56,654 bases of DNA, from NCBI GenBank assembly GCA_017853205.1, contig JAFMKB010000010.1:1-56654 (forward strand). Reading direction: 5' to 3'. This stretch comes from Gammaproteobacteria bacterium (GTDB taxonomy: Bacteria; Pseudomonadota; Gammaproteobacteria; Pseudomonadales; Pseudohongiellaceae). The position numbers were made by a program, and so were the translations under genes. Each line of letters begins with the position of its first letter. The stretch's first letter is position 1. Below the pieces are notes generated by a model that was not told the origin of the DNA, did not search any database, and was given only the letters and a program-made list of their open reading frames with translations. Below are positions 42,701-51,042 of the stretch, piece after piece.

Positions 42701-44063
42701 TACAATCGGCAAAGTTGCCGCGCCAATATCCCCTTCGGTGGAAACAAATAAGCTTGTACGCCCAGCGAGCGGATTCACTGCTACTCGGTTCAAAAAAATC
42801 ACTCAGGTTGGTATTAAGAGTATTTACTCGCATGGTCTCAGATCTTTGCTAACAGTACTTGGAATAGTAATTGGTGTTGCTGCGGTTATTGCTATGCTCG
42901 CAGTAAGTGAAGGAGCAAGCTTTGAGGCGCAGCGGCAGTTCCGAGATTTAGGCGCGAGTAATATTTTGCTCAAAAGTGTAAAACCGGCCGAGGTGGAGCA
43001 ATCTAGCAGTCAGGGATTTGGGCCTCCACAGGCAATTATTTATGGTCTTACTTTTTCTGATATCACCACGATACGAGACTCGATACCGGGTATTAATAAC
43101 GTAATTCCATCGCGGATTGTGAAAAAAAACCTATGGAACGGCGGCTATCAAGTGAGCTCTGATGTCGTTGGTACCGCAGTCGATTATCCTGTATCTCGTA
43201 ACTACAATCTGCGTGCTGGTCGTTTTTTTAGCGAATCAGAGGTAAGAGAACACGCCAATGTGATCGTTCTCAGCGATGAAGTGGCTCGCGGTTTATTTCC
43301 TATCGATAATCCACTGGGCCAGTCCGTGCGCATCGACAGCGATTATTACAATATAGTCGGCATTATGGAGGCTGAAGGGTATTCGAACTTGGGTCAGAAT
43401 CAGGCAGGCAGCTCAAATGCGGCACCGAGTCGCGTATTTATTCCGTTTACTTCCTCAAAGTCACGCTTCGGCGAAACGACAACGCGACAGACAGCAGGCG
43501 GCACTGAGTCCGAGACGGTTGAGTTGCATGAGGCGATAATTCAAGTCGACTCGCAAGAGCTTGTTATTCAGGTGGGCGAGGTTATCGATTCTATTCTTGC
43601 TCGTCGGCATAAAGACATCGACTATGCGATAGAAGTGCCACTCGCTCTATTGCGACAGGCGGAAGAGAGTGCGCTGCGAGATCAGATCGTTGCGGGCGCC
43701 ATTGCGGGTATTTCATTGCTAGTTGGTGGTATTGGTATTATGAATATCATGCTCGCCAGTGTTACCGAACGCACGCGAGAGATTGGAATTCGCCGGGCAC
43801 TCGGAGCAAAGAAGCGTGACATTATTCTTCAATTTTTGATCGAGGCAGTTATTTTATCTGGCGTAGGCGGGTTAATCGGCGTTGTACTGGGAATAATTAT
43901 CCCCTTTGTTATTTCCGCAATTTGGGGCATGACAACGATTGTCACCCCGCTGGCACCAATGCTCGCATTTACTATTTCCGGCGCGATCGGTGTGGTGTTT
44001 GGTATCTACCCCTCGATGCGTGCCGCAGACATGGATCCAGTGGAGGCGTTAAGGCATGAATAA
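42684..44063 (+). CDS. MacB-like ABC transporter permease
   Basis: The ATG at 42684 (459 aa) is preferred over GTG/TTG codons 3-9 bp upstream. The topology is MacB-like: one N-terminal membrane helix (LLTVLGIVIGVAAVIAMLAV, about residues 52-71), a large periplasmic domain (about 75-330) and three C-terminal helices. The C-terminal section has GGIGIMNIMLASVTERTREI and IRRALGAKKRDI, the strongly conserved FtsX/MacB coupling motif, and ends DMDPVEALRHE. It works with the ATPase to drive substrate from the periplasm through the adaptor and TolC-like duct. The ATPase is a separate gene rather than fused as in E. coli MacB. Confidence 0.94.
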   Translation: MSDVPNTIGKVAAPISPSVETNKLVRPASGFTATRFKKITQVGIKSIYSHGLRSLLTVLGIVIGVAAVIAMLAVSEGASFEAQRQFRDLGASNILLKSVKPAEVEQSSSQGFGPPQAIIYGLTFSDITTIRDSIPGINNVIPSRIVKKNLWNGGYQVSSDVVGTAVDYPVSRNYNLRAGRFFSESEVREHANVIVLSDEVARGLFPIDNPLGQSVRIDSDYYNIVGIMEAEGYSNLGQNQAGSSNAAPSRVFIPFTSSKSRFGETTTRQTAGGTESETVELHEAIIQVDSQELVIQVGEVIDSILARRHKDIDYAIEVPLALLRQAEESALRDQIVAGAIAGISLLVGGIGIMNIMLASVTERTREIGIRRALGAKKRDIILQFLIEAVILSGVGGLIGVVLGIIIPFVISAIWGMTTIVTPLAPMLAFTISGAIGVVFGIYPSMRAADMDPVEALRHE

Positions 44064-45789
44064 GGGTGTTACGTTCGACGAAGGTCTAGACATTAAGAGC
44101 GGTATACGCACTTCTTTCGGCTTCGTAGTGCTCGGTTTTTTACTGATGCTCTCACTTGCCGCCTCTGCGACTCACTCGCTCGCGCAGTCAATTGACTACG
44201 ATGAGGAGAAAGACCTCGCAGTGCTTGCGAGCAATCAAAATGTGCGTATGCATTACCAGAGATTGAGTTCGCCTCTGCGCTCTAAAGAAACGATTTGGCA
44301 AGGGTTAGAACGTGTCATTGAGGCGATGCCAACCGACTCGGACGATTATCGGCGCCTCGAAGCTCTGGTGGTTGAGAAAAGTGCTACGCAGTTGCAGTCA
44401 TTGGTCTCGCAGGGAGCGCTTAGTTATGAAGAAATCACCCGTTTCTTCATTGCGCGCATTCATGCCATCGAGACAGATGACCAGCGCTATCTAAATGCTG
44501 TCATCTCGCTTAATCCTTTGGCGGTGGATGCAGCCAGAGCGGCCGATGACGAACGCAAAGAGGGCAAAAATATCGCGCCTGACTCGCTGTTTGGGCTACC
44601 TATTTTGCTCAAGGACAACATAGGATTTGAGGGTTTACCCACCACCGCGGGGGCTGCGGCCCTTGCAGAGAACTATGCGCGTGATGCGTTCGTCACTCAA
44701 CGATTAAAAGCCAATGGCGTTGTAATTTTAGGCAAGGCGAATCTCAGTGAGTGGGCGTATTTTTTCTGTACCGGATGTCCCTCCGGATACAGCGCTCTGG
44801 GAGGTCAGACTCTCAATCCCTATGGGAGACTTAAGTTCAACACAGGCGGCTCTAGCGCTGGCAGTGGGGCGGCGATTGCTGGCAATTATGCTCTAGCGGC
44901 GGTAGGTTCCGAGACAGCAGGCTCTATCCTATCGCCCTCGAGTGCTAACTCTCTTGTTGGATTAAAGCCTACCACCGGAAGCTTAAGTCGGAGTGGCGTG
45001 GTTCCCATTTCGAGTACTTTGGACACCACGGGTCCAATGGCTCGAACCCTTGGGGATGTGGTCGCACTATTCAACGCAATGGCTGGTTATGATCAGGCAG
45101 ATACGGCGATGCCTCGTCTTACCGAGGATCTAAAATTGCTTGTGCGCGATACCGATCTGACCGGTCTTCGTCTAGGCTTTCCCGAAGCTCTGGCCTCAGA
45201 GCCACTGATTGTCGCTGCCGTCTCGAAACTTGAGGCCGCGGGTGTGGTCGTCGTGCCTGTGGAATTTGCCCCGCCTGATCTGTTTGAAGAGGTACAGTTC
45301 ATGGGCGCAGAAATGGTGCGCGATCTCGCTGAATACCTCAGCGAGAATGCGAGTGACGAGGTCAGTATCGAAACTCTTAGTGATCTTCAGGCTTACAACC
45401 TTGATATTCCATCTGAACGTGCACCTTACGGACAGGCGCTTGTCGATCAGATGGTTGATTTTGAAATCTTTTTTCAGTCAGACATAGCAGCAGGAGAAGG
45501 AGAGATAGCGCGTCTTAAGCAGATTGTCGTAGAAGAGGTGGGAGGTTATCTCAACGCTCTTTTTTCGCGGCATGATCTTGACGTTCTCGTGCGCATTAAT
45601 AATAGCGGCGCGAGCGCAGGTGCTTTCGCCAACTACCCTGCGCTAACTATCCCTGCGGGGTATAGAGTGTCCGGACAGCCGGTTGGCGTAACTTTCTACG
45701 CCCCTTCTTTCCAGGAACAGCGATTAATAGACATTGGTCAAAAGCTCGAGGCAAGTGGCGTCATGCGCCAGCCACCATCAGGTTACTGA
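44056..45789 (+). CDS. Exported amidase-signature hydrolase
   Basis: A 577-residue enzyme with a signal-peptide-like hydrophobic stretch at about residues 20-42 and SLA-QS as a likely cleavage region, so it is probably periplasmic. The amidase-signature triad is visible: Lys186 (LLKDNIGFEG), cis-Ser266 (NTGGSSAGSG) and nucleophile Ser290 (GSETAGSILSPSS). The Ser266-Ser290 spacing of 24 equals that of FAAH (217/241). STLDTTGPMARTLGDV near residue 317 is another family motif. It hydrolyses an amide bond; the substrate is unknown. It overlaps the permease gene by 8 bp, so an amidase is an integral member of this export operon. It could trim the transported compound or a precursor in the periplasm (inference). 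Confidence 0.88.
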   Translation: MNKGVTFDEGLDIKSGIRTSFGFVVLGFLLMLSLAASATHSLAQSIDYDEEKDLAVLASNQNVRMHYQRLSSPLRSKETIWQGLERVIEAMPTDSDDYRRLEALVVEKSATQLQSLVSQGALSYEEITRFFIARIHAIETDDQRYLNAVISLNPLAVDAARAADDERKEGKNIAPDSLFGLPILLKDNIGFEGLPTTAGAAALAENYARDAFVTQRLKANGVVILGKANLSEWAYFFCTGCPSGYSALGGQTLNPYGRLKFNTGGSSAGSGAAIAGNYALAAVGSETAGSILSPSSANSLVGLKPTTGSLSRSGVVPISSTLDTTGPMARTLGDVVALFNAMAGYDQADTAMPRLTEDLKLLVRDTDLTGLRLGFPEALASEPLIVAAVSKLEAAGVVVVPVEFAPPDLFEEVQFMGAEMVRDLAEYLSENASDEVSIETLSDLQAYNLDIPSERAPYGQALVDQMVDFEIFFQSDIAAGEGEIARLKQIVVEEVGGYLNALFSRHDLDVLVRINNSGASAGAFANYPALTIPAGYRVSGQPVGVTFYAPSFQEQRLIDIGQKLEASGVMRQPPSGY

Positions 45790-45806
45790 CACTAGCCTTA
45801 GTCAAT

Positions 45807-45824
45807 TTTAAGGTTTCTTTAAGG
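45807..45824 (+). promoter_or_regulatory. PmrA/QseB-type response-regulator box
   Basis: TTTAAGG-tttc-TTTAAGG is a perfect 7-bp direct repeat with 11-bp period. It matches the published-type PmrA box HTTAAK-N5-HTTAAK exactly. It ends 34 bp before the ATG of the T_hemolysin-family gene, a reasonable position for an activator overlapping -35. A poor -10 (TAGCTT at 45834-45839) could follow. The same operon encodes a QseB/PmrA-like regulator and QseC-like kinase (50359-52409), suggesting autoregulation. Confidence 0.7.
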
Positions 45825-45858
45825 AATCGTTGTTAGCTTAGGTGCCATCCTAATTGCA

Positions 45859-46653
45859 ATGGGCACTCCTATGAGCCAGCAATCTTTAGCTATTACGCGT
45901 CCTGATCGATCACATTCAGCGCAGCCAATTGTATCGAAACTCCACGACGTAGCTTCGCAAAAAATAAGTGCCGATCTGCCAGTCTTCTCTTTATTTTCCG
46001 CCGGCCAGAGAGGTCGGGATGACATCGAAAGGTTCATCGATCAGCAATTTTTCGAAAGTTATGGCGCGCGACATAGCGAATACATGCCCTGGCTGATCGC
46101 TTTAAGTCATCAAGGCCGTCTATCTACCTGCGCTGGTGTCGCTTTCGCAGTGGACAAAAACCCTCTATTTCTTGAGCGGTATCTCCCTTCATCGGTTGAG
46201 ATGCTTATGAGTGAAAGATTTGGCGTTGCAATAACCCGCGGACAGATTGCTGAGGTTGGCAATCTTGCGGGCTCTAGTTTTTGTGGTGAGCATATTGCTT
46301 CGAGTCGATTGTTTTATATTGTTCTAGCTTCGGTTCTTCAAGAATTAGGAATCCAATGGATGGTGTTCACTGCAACGGGGCCTCTGCTTAGAAGTTTGCA
46401 GCGGTTAGGACTCTCGCATAGTGTATTAGGCGATGCTGATGAATCCTTCCTAGATGAAGCAGAGCGAGACCGCTGGGGAAGCTATTACGAGTATCAGCCG
46501 CGCGTGGTTGCTGCACCGCTAAGCAGCGCTAATGAAAGCATTCGCCAGAGAGCACTGTTCGCGTCAATTAAGCAGTATTATGCTGGCTCGATAGCTGTCA
46601 TGACCGATCAATTGGCGGCCTATGCGGTGCCTGGTGGGCGATTGGCTCAATGA
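45859..46653 (+). CDS. T_hemolysin (thermostable hemolysin) family protein
   Basis: A 264-residue protein resembling the T_hemolysin family: a central region with FIDQQFFESYGARHSEYMPW near residue 55, SYLPSSVEMLM-like LERYLPSSVEMLMSERFG near 108, and ITRGQIAEVGNLA near 128, which is the family hallmark. The family name comes from a Vibrio delta-hemolysin. The fold resembles N-acyltransferases, so an acyl-transfer role is at least as likely as membrane lysis; there is no signal peptide. The start could be the ATG at 45859 or at 45871; neither has a strong ribosome site. It is the first gene of a ten-gene operon and overlaps the AMP-binding gene by 4 bp (ATGA). Confidence 0.8.
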   Translation: MGTPMSQQSLAITRPDRSHSAQPIVSKLHDVASQKISADLPVFSLFSAGQRGRDDIERFIDQQFFESYGARHSEYMPWLIALSHQGRLSTCAGVAFAVDKNPLFLERYLPSSVEMLMSERFGVAITRGQIAEVGNLAGSSFCGEHIASSRLFYIVLASVLQELGIQWMVFTATGPLLRSLQRLGLSHSVLGDADESFLDEAERDRWGSYYEYQPRVVAAPLSSANESIRQRALFASIKQYYAGSIAVMTDQLAAYAVPGGRLAQ

Positions 46654-48137
46654 ATTTAAGTTTTTCGGAAAATTCTGTCCTAAGTGATGGCACTAATTCT
46701 ATAAGTGGACGCGAACTTCTAGCAAATGCACACGCGCTTGCGGCCAAACTTAAAGAAGCGAATCTTTCGCGTATCGGGCTATTAGCTGAAAATAGTGTCG
46801 GCTGGGTTACAGTTGATTTGGCGTGCCTCCTTGGGGGTGTTTGTCTTGTCCCGATTCCAACATTTTTCTCTGACAAACAGCGAGATCACGTTGTTGAAAC
46901 TTGCGCGCTTCAGGCTGTCGCTATAGATACTGCCTGCGAATTTTCAGGCGTTAGGGTAGAAAGCCTTGTTGGCATTGTTGCCAACATCGATTTTTTTCAG
47001 CAAGAAGAGCGAACCGACGCCATTAATGGCCTCCAAATGCCCGAAAATACTGGGAAAATTACGTTCACTTCGGGTTCTACTGGTAAGCCAAAAGGCGTTT
47101 GCTTGAGTTATTCGCAGTTATTGCGCCAAGCACAAACTTTGGCTGATGTCGTCGCGATCAAGAAGCCAAGGCATCTATGTGTTTTACCACTGAGTACCTT
47201 GCTCGAGAATGTAGCTGGATTGTATGCGCCTCTGCTAATTGGTGGTGAGGTGCTTATTCCTTCGCAAGAAGAATTAGGTTTTCGAGGGAGCATGCTAGCT
47301 GAACCACAAAAGCTTCTTCAATTAATCAGTCAAATCAAACCTCAGTCGATGATTCTGATTCCACAGCTTTTGCAGTTTTTAGTAAGTGCTGTGTCGCAAG
47401 GCTGGCAGGCGCCTTCTTCGCTGCTATTTGTTGCGGTCGGCGGGAGTAAGGTGTCCAACAAGTTATTGCAAGCGGCTCACAATGTGGGGATTCCTGCTTT
47501 CGAAGGCTATGGGCTCTCTGAATGCGCATCGGTTGTAAGTCTTAACGCCGCTGCGGCGCATTCGGCCGGCAGTTGCGGGCGCCCGTTACCTGGATTGGAA
47601 ATTACGGTGGAGCAGGGAGAAATTATTGTCTCAGGCAATGTAATGCTTGGTTATGTCAACGACCCTACAAGCTGGTACCTCGATCGAATCGAAACCGGTG
47701 ATTTGGGGTATTTTGATGCCGCCGGGTTCTTGCATATAGAAGGTCGTAAAAAAAATCTGTTGATATCCAGCTATGGTCGTAATATCTCGCCCGAGTGGGT
47801 CGAGAGTGAATTGTTAGCTAATTCGCTACTTACTGAGGTGATATTACTTGGCGATGCTAGGCCATATTGCGTTGCACTTGTATGGGCTAGAAATGAGGAG
47901 AGATTAGATTCAGTCGAGGTGAACAGTCGCATTGAAGAATGGATTACGCAGGTTAATACGCAGTTGCCAGATTATGCGCGAGTTCAATCATGGCATCTTT
48001 TGGCTGAGTCACTTCAACAAGACCCGACCCTCATGACCGACAATGGTCGACCGAGACGAGAAGCTATTGTTAATAAATTTGCGAAGGAAATTGAGACTCT
48101 CTATGCAAGCAATACACGCTTGCTAGAACCTCAATAA
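46650..48137 (+). CDS. AMP-binding (adenylate-forming) ligase
   Basis: A 495-residue member of the ANL superfamily (acyl-CoA synthetases, adenylation domains). ATP-binding TFTSGSTGKPKGVC lies at about 137-150, the A5-type EGYGLSECA at about 284-292, TGDLGYFD at 349-356 and the hinge-region GRKKNLLISSYGRNISPEWV at about 364-383. The usual C-terminal catalytic Lys (as in xTPTxKxKR) is replaced: the aligned residues read MTDNGRPRR (462-470), so Arg467 occupies the Lys position. It would activate a carboxylic acid, probably a fatty or similar acid, as acyl-AMP; transfer to CoA or directly to a partner is open. It overlaps the T_hemolysin-family gene by 4 bp. Confidence 0.92.
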   Translation: MNLSFSENSVLSDGTNSISGRELLANAHALAAKLKEANLSRIGLLAENSVGWVTVDLACLLGGVCLVPIPTFFSDKQRDHVVETCALQAVAIDTACEFSGVRVESLVGIVANIDFFQQEERTDAINGLQMPENTGKITFTSGSTGKPKGVCLSYSQLLRQAQTLADVVAIKKPRHLCVLPLSTLLENVAGLYAPLLIGGEVLIPSQEELGFRGSMLAEPQKLLQLISQIKPQSMILIPQLLQFLVSAVSQGWQAPSSLLFVAVGGSKVSNKLLQAAHNVGIPAFEGYGLSECASVVSLNAAAAHSAGSCGRPLPGLEITVEQGEIIVSGNVMLGYVNDPTSWYLDRIETGDLGYFDAAGFLHIEGRKKNLLISSYGRNISPEWVESELLANSLLTEVILLGDARPYCVALVWARNEERLDSVEVNSRIEEWITQVNTQLPDYARVQSWHLLAESLQQDPTLMTDNGRPRREAIVNKFAKEIETLYASNTRLLEPQ

Positions 48138-48160
48138 GCTAATTACTGGGAGAGGTAAAG

Positions 48161-48838
48161 ATGCCATTTTTTGAAGAATTAGTGGAGCAAACAGAGGAGG
48201 AACGTCAGCACCTCCTGTCGGCGCCGATAATAGAAAAGGTGTTTAAAGGAGAGATCACTAAGGATCATTATATCGCATTTCTTGCTCAGGCTTACCACCA
48301 TGTTAAACATACCGTTCCTTTGATGATGGCAGCGGGGTCAAGGCTCCCAGAGGACAAAGAATGGGTGCGTGTGGCTCTCGCGGAATATATCGAAGAGGAA
48401 ATTGGTCATCAAGAATGGGTGCTAAACGATATAGCTGCCTGCGGATTTGACAAGGAGTTTGTACGCGACAGTCGCCCTTCTGTAGCAACAGAGGTAATGG
48501 TTGCCTATGCCTATGATATGATTCAGCGCGTTAATCCATTGGGCTTCTTCGGCATGGTCCATGTTTTGGAAGGTACGAGCATAAATCTCGCAGACAAGGT
48601 TGCGGGCGCTGTGAAGTCGACACTAGGCTTACCTCCAAACGCGTTTAGCTATCTGATCTCCCATGGTTCTCTTGATCAGGGCCATGTCGCCTTTTTTGAA
48701 AATTTAATGAATAAAATAGAGAGTAGAAAAGACCAGGAAGCGATTATTCTTTCATGCAAGGTATTTTATAAACTCTACGGTGACATATTCCGCTCGCTTA
48801 ATAGCGATCATGGCATTCCGAAAATGGCTGTAAACTAG
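48161..48838 (+). CDS. Heme-oxygenase-like diiron protein (TenA/UndA/CADD-like)
   Basis: A 225-residue all-helical protein of the TenA/heme-oxygenase-like fold. Candidate metal ligands in order are Glu79/Glu80 and His83 (IEEEIGHQEW), Glu137 (HVLEGTS), and His168-x3-Asp172-x2-His175 (SHGSLDQGHV). This order, and the H-x3-D-x2-H spacing, match heme-oxygenase-like diiron oxidases such as CADD and UndA rather than thiaminase TenA, which lacks them. Such enzymes do O2-dependent decarboxylation, N-oxygenation or bond cleavage of acyl or amino substrates. An AGAGG ribosome site precedes the ATG. It sits between the ligase and the SDR genes, so it probably acts on the activated acid or its product (inference). 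Confidence 0.85.
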   Translation: MPFFEELVEQTEEERQHLLSAPIIEKVFKGEITKDHYIAFLAQAYHHVKHTVPLMMAAGSRLPEDKEWVRVALAEYIEEEIGHQEWVLNDIAACGFDKEFVRDSRPSVATEVMVAYAYDMIQRVNPLGFFGMVHVLEGTSINLADKVAGAVKSTLGLPPNAFSYLISHGSLDQGHVAFFENLMNKIESRKDQEAIILSCKVFYKLYGDIFRSLNSDHGIPKMAVN

Positions 48839-48872
48839 CTATAACGCGTAGGTAGTCATAAGGATTTAAACT

Positions 48873-49658
48873 ATGAATTTGAAGGGAAAGACGCTCCTGT
48901 TGACGGGTGCGACAGGAGGTATTGGGAGGCTTGTTGCGCAAAGACTTAACGCAGCCGGTGCCCGATTAGTACTCAGCTGTTATCTCCCCGATCCACTCGC
49001 CGATCTAAAAGCCGAGTTAGATGGTAATCACGCAATCGTTTGTGCCGATGTCTCCTCTGAGGAAGGGCGTGCAGCTATCGTTAGCGCATGTAGTGAAGTA
49101 GGCGGGATAGATGGTATTGTTAATTTGGCTGGAATACTCGATTTTGCACTTTTCGCGCAGCAACAGGTTGGGCTTCTAGAAAAAATGATTGCGATTAATC
49201 TTACTGCTCCCATCTTGCTTACTCGTCTTCTGCTCGACGAACTGACGAGTCGAGAAGAGGCCGTGATACTTAATGTCGGATCGATTTTTGGCAGTATCGG
49301 CCATCCAGGTTTTACCGCATATTGTGCAACTAAAGCGGGTCTTATGCGATTTACCGAAGCGCTATCAAGAGAGCTTGCGGACACGTCAATCCGCGTTGCT
49401 TATATTGCGCCAAGAGCGACAAAAACTAAATTGAATGACGATAGAGTGAATGCGTTAAATAAGGATCTAGGTAACAAATCCGATAATCCAGAGCTGGTAG
49501 CTGATCAGATAGTCGCTATGCTCGAAGATAATTCTGTCCTGAGATATCTTGGCTGGCCGGAGAAATTATTTGTGCGGCTCAACGCGTTACTGCCTCGGGT
49601 AGTTGGATCAGCCCTTAGCAAAAATTTACATAAAATCAAGCAACATGCGAGAGGTTGA
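48873..49658 (+). CDS. SDR family oxidoreductase
   Basis: A 261-residue classical short-chain dehydrogenase/reductase. The cofactor motif TGATGGIG is at 11-18, the NLAGIL stabilising motif is near residue 83, and the catalytic triad is Ser137 (NVGSIFG), Tyr150 and Lys154 (YCATK). The segment after it (IAPRATKTKLNDDRVNALN) is the substrate-loop region; IAPRATKT replaces the common PGxxxT. It reduces a carbonyl or oxidises an alcohol with NAD(P)H. The last 40 residues hold a basic, amphipathic segment (LPRVVGSALSKNLHKIKQH), perhaps a membrane contact. It is 34 bp downstream of the diiron gene, in the same operon. Confidence 0.94.
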   Translation: MNLKGKTLLLTGATGGIGRLVAQRLNAAGARLVLSCYLPDPLADLKAELDGNHAIVCADVSSEEGRAAIVSACSEVGGIDGIVNLAGILDFALFAQQQVGLLEKMIAINLTAPILLTRLLLDELTSREEAVILNVGSIFGSIGHPGFTAYCATKAGLMRFTEALSRELADTSIRVAYIAPRATKTKLNDDRVNALNKDLGNKSDNPELVADQIVAMLEDNSVLRYLGWPEKLFVRLNALLPRVVGSALSKNLHKIKQHARG

Positions 49659-49700
49659 GCGCCTGTTTTGCGCCCTTAGTTATTAATGGAGACTCTTTCA

Positions 49701-50339
49701 ATGCGTAGATATTTTTTGATAACAATCATAACCTCGCTCGCTTTAGCTGGAGGTGCTTTTGCCGATATCGCCGAAGATGTCGAATACATTGAGTTGCGCT
49801 GGGCTGAGGTGAATTACTTGTTAGAAGGTGATGAAAAACTAGAGGCATTTGAAAATCTTGTCGCCAAATCTGAGGCATTAATAGAATCTAACGAAGAAAG
49901 TGCAGAACTTTTAATTTGGAGCGCGATAGTCAAATCCAGCTATGCAGGAGCCAAGGGAGGACTCGGAGCGTTGGGTTTAGCAAAGGCAGCCAAAGCCGAA
50001 TTTGAGGCAGCAATGGAAATTGATGCCGAGGCTCTAGACAGCTCAGCTTATACAAGTTTAGGTATTCTCTATCATTCTGTTCCTAGCTGGCCTATCGGCT
50101 TTGGAGATTCCAAGAAAGCAGAGAGACTTCTTCGTCAAGGTGTCGAGAATTACCCGACAGGTATCGACACAAACTTTTTCTATGCTAATTTTTTAGCTGA
50201 CAAAAAAGACTATTCTAAGGCGGAGGAATATTACTTGCGAGCGCAGGCAGCGTCGCCTCGCCCTGGTCGCGAAATAGCAGACAAAGGTCGCCAAGCAGAA
50301 ATACAACTTGCTCTTAAAGCGGTTCGGGAAGCGCAATAA
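49701..50339 (+). CDS. Exported helical-repeat (TPR-like) protein
   Basis: The ATG at 49701 (212 aa) has GGAG nine bases upstream and begins directly with a signal peptide (RRYFLITIITSLALAGGAFA-DI). The mature protein is all-helical with degenerate TPR-like units: AELLIWSAIVKSSYAG near residue 70, AKAEFEAAMEIDAEALDSSA near 98, YTSLGILYHSVPSWPIGFGD near 116, and FFYANFLADKKDYSKAEEYY near 155-175. It resembles periplasmic TPR proteins that bind small ligands or act as scaffolds, including the T-component of some TRAP systems, but I cannot assign it. It links the enzyme half and the two-component half of the operon. Confidence 0.8.
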   Translation: MRRYFLITIITSLALAGGAFADIAEDVEYIELRWAEVNYLLEGDEKLEAFENLVAKSEALIESNEESAELLIWSAIVKSSYAGAKGGLGALGLAKAAKAEFEAAMEIDAEALDSSAYTSLGILYHSVPSWPIGFGDSKKAERLLRQGVENYPTGIDTNFFYANFLADKKDYSKAEEYYLRAQAASPRPGREIADKGRQAEIQLALKAVREAQ

Positions 50340-50358
50340 ACACATTGATGGGCATAAG

Positions 50359-51042
50359 ATGCAACTCTTACTCGTAGAAGACGACAAGCCTTTAGCTACA
50401 GGATTGCGGCAAGCACTACAGAAATCCGGCTACTCGGTGAATCACGTTGAAAACGGAGAGTTTGCGTTAACGGCAATTAAGGCCGAGCGCCCGGACATCG
50501 TCGTTCTAGATATTGGGTTGCCAGATATCGATGGCATAAGCGTACTGAAACAGCTCAGGCAGAATGATACTGACTTGCCGGTTTTGTTATTGACTGCGCG
50601 CGACAGCGTCGAGGATAAAGTAGCAGGCCTTGACAGTGGCGCAGATGATTATCTTGCAAAGCCGTTTGAAATGAGCGAACTCCTCGCCAGGCTTCGGGTT
50701 TTGGAAAGGAGACTCGCAAGTATTAAAACGTCTGAGATCAGTGTTGGTGGGATAGTTTTAGATACTCTGAAGCAGAGTGTTAGCCTCGATGGTACACCGC
50801 TTGAATTAGCACGTCGCGAATACATGTTGCTCAAAACGTTGCTCGAGAATGCGGGAAGGGTACAAACGCGAGCCGCGCTCGAACAGCGACTTTACTCTTG
50901 GGGTGAAGAGGTAAGCAGCAATGCACTCGAGGTACACATCCATCATCTTCGTAAAAAGCTAGGTAACGACTTTATCAAGACTATTCGCGGTGTTGGTTAT
51001 AAAGTAGTACAAGACGACGTTGCTAGACCGAGCGATTTGTAG
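50359..51042 (+). CDS. OmpR/PhoB-family response regulator (QseB/PmrA-like)
   Basis: The ATG at 50359 (227 aa) starts directly at the receiver fold (MQLLLVEDD); the frame is open 17 codons upstream but overlaps the previous gene. The receiver domain carries Asp8-Asp9, phospho-acceptor Asp51, Thr79 and Lys101. The C-terminal winged-helix DNA-binding domain (about 128-222) has ELARREYMLLKTLLENAGRV and VHIHHLRKKLGNDFIKTIRG with GVGYKV, typical of the QseB/PmrA/BasR subgroup. Regulators of this group bind TTAAG-type direct repeats, and such a repeat is present upstream of the operon (45807-45824). Its stop codon overlaps the GTG start of the kinase gene by one base. Confidence 0.95.
   Translation: MQLLLVEDDKPLATGLRQALQKSGYSVNHVENGEFALTAIKAERPDIVVLDIGLPDIDGISVLKQLRQNDTDLPVLLLTARDSVEDKVAGLDSGADDYLAKPFEMSELLARLRVLERRLASIKTSEISVGGIVLDTLKQSVSLDGTPLELARREYMLLKTLLENAGRVQTRAALEQRLYSWGEEVSSNALEVHIHHLRKKLGNDFIKTIRGVGYKVVQDDVARPSDL

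Noticed and set aside
45859-46653. Calling the first gene of the ten-gene operon a secreted hemolysin toxin
   Set aside because: It has no signal peptide, sits among metabolic enzymes, and the family resembles acyltransferases, so a toxin role is not supported by context.
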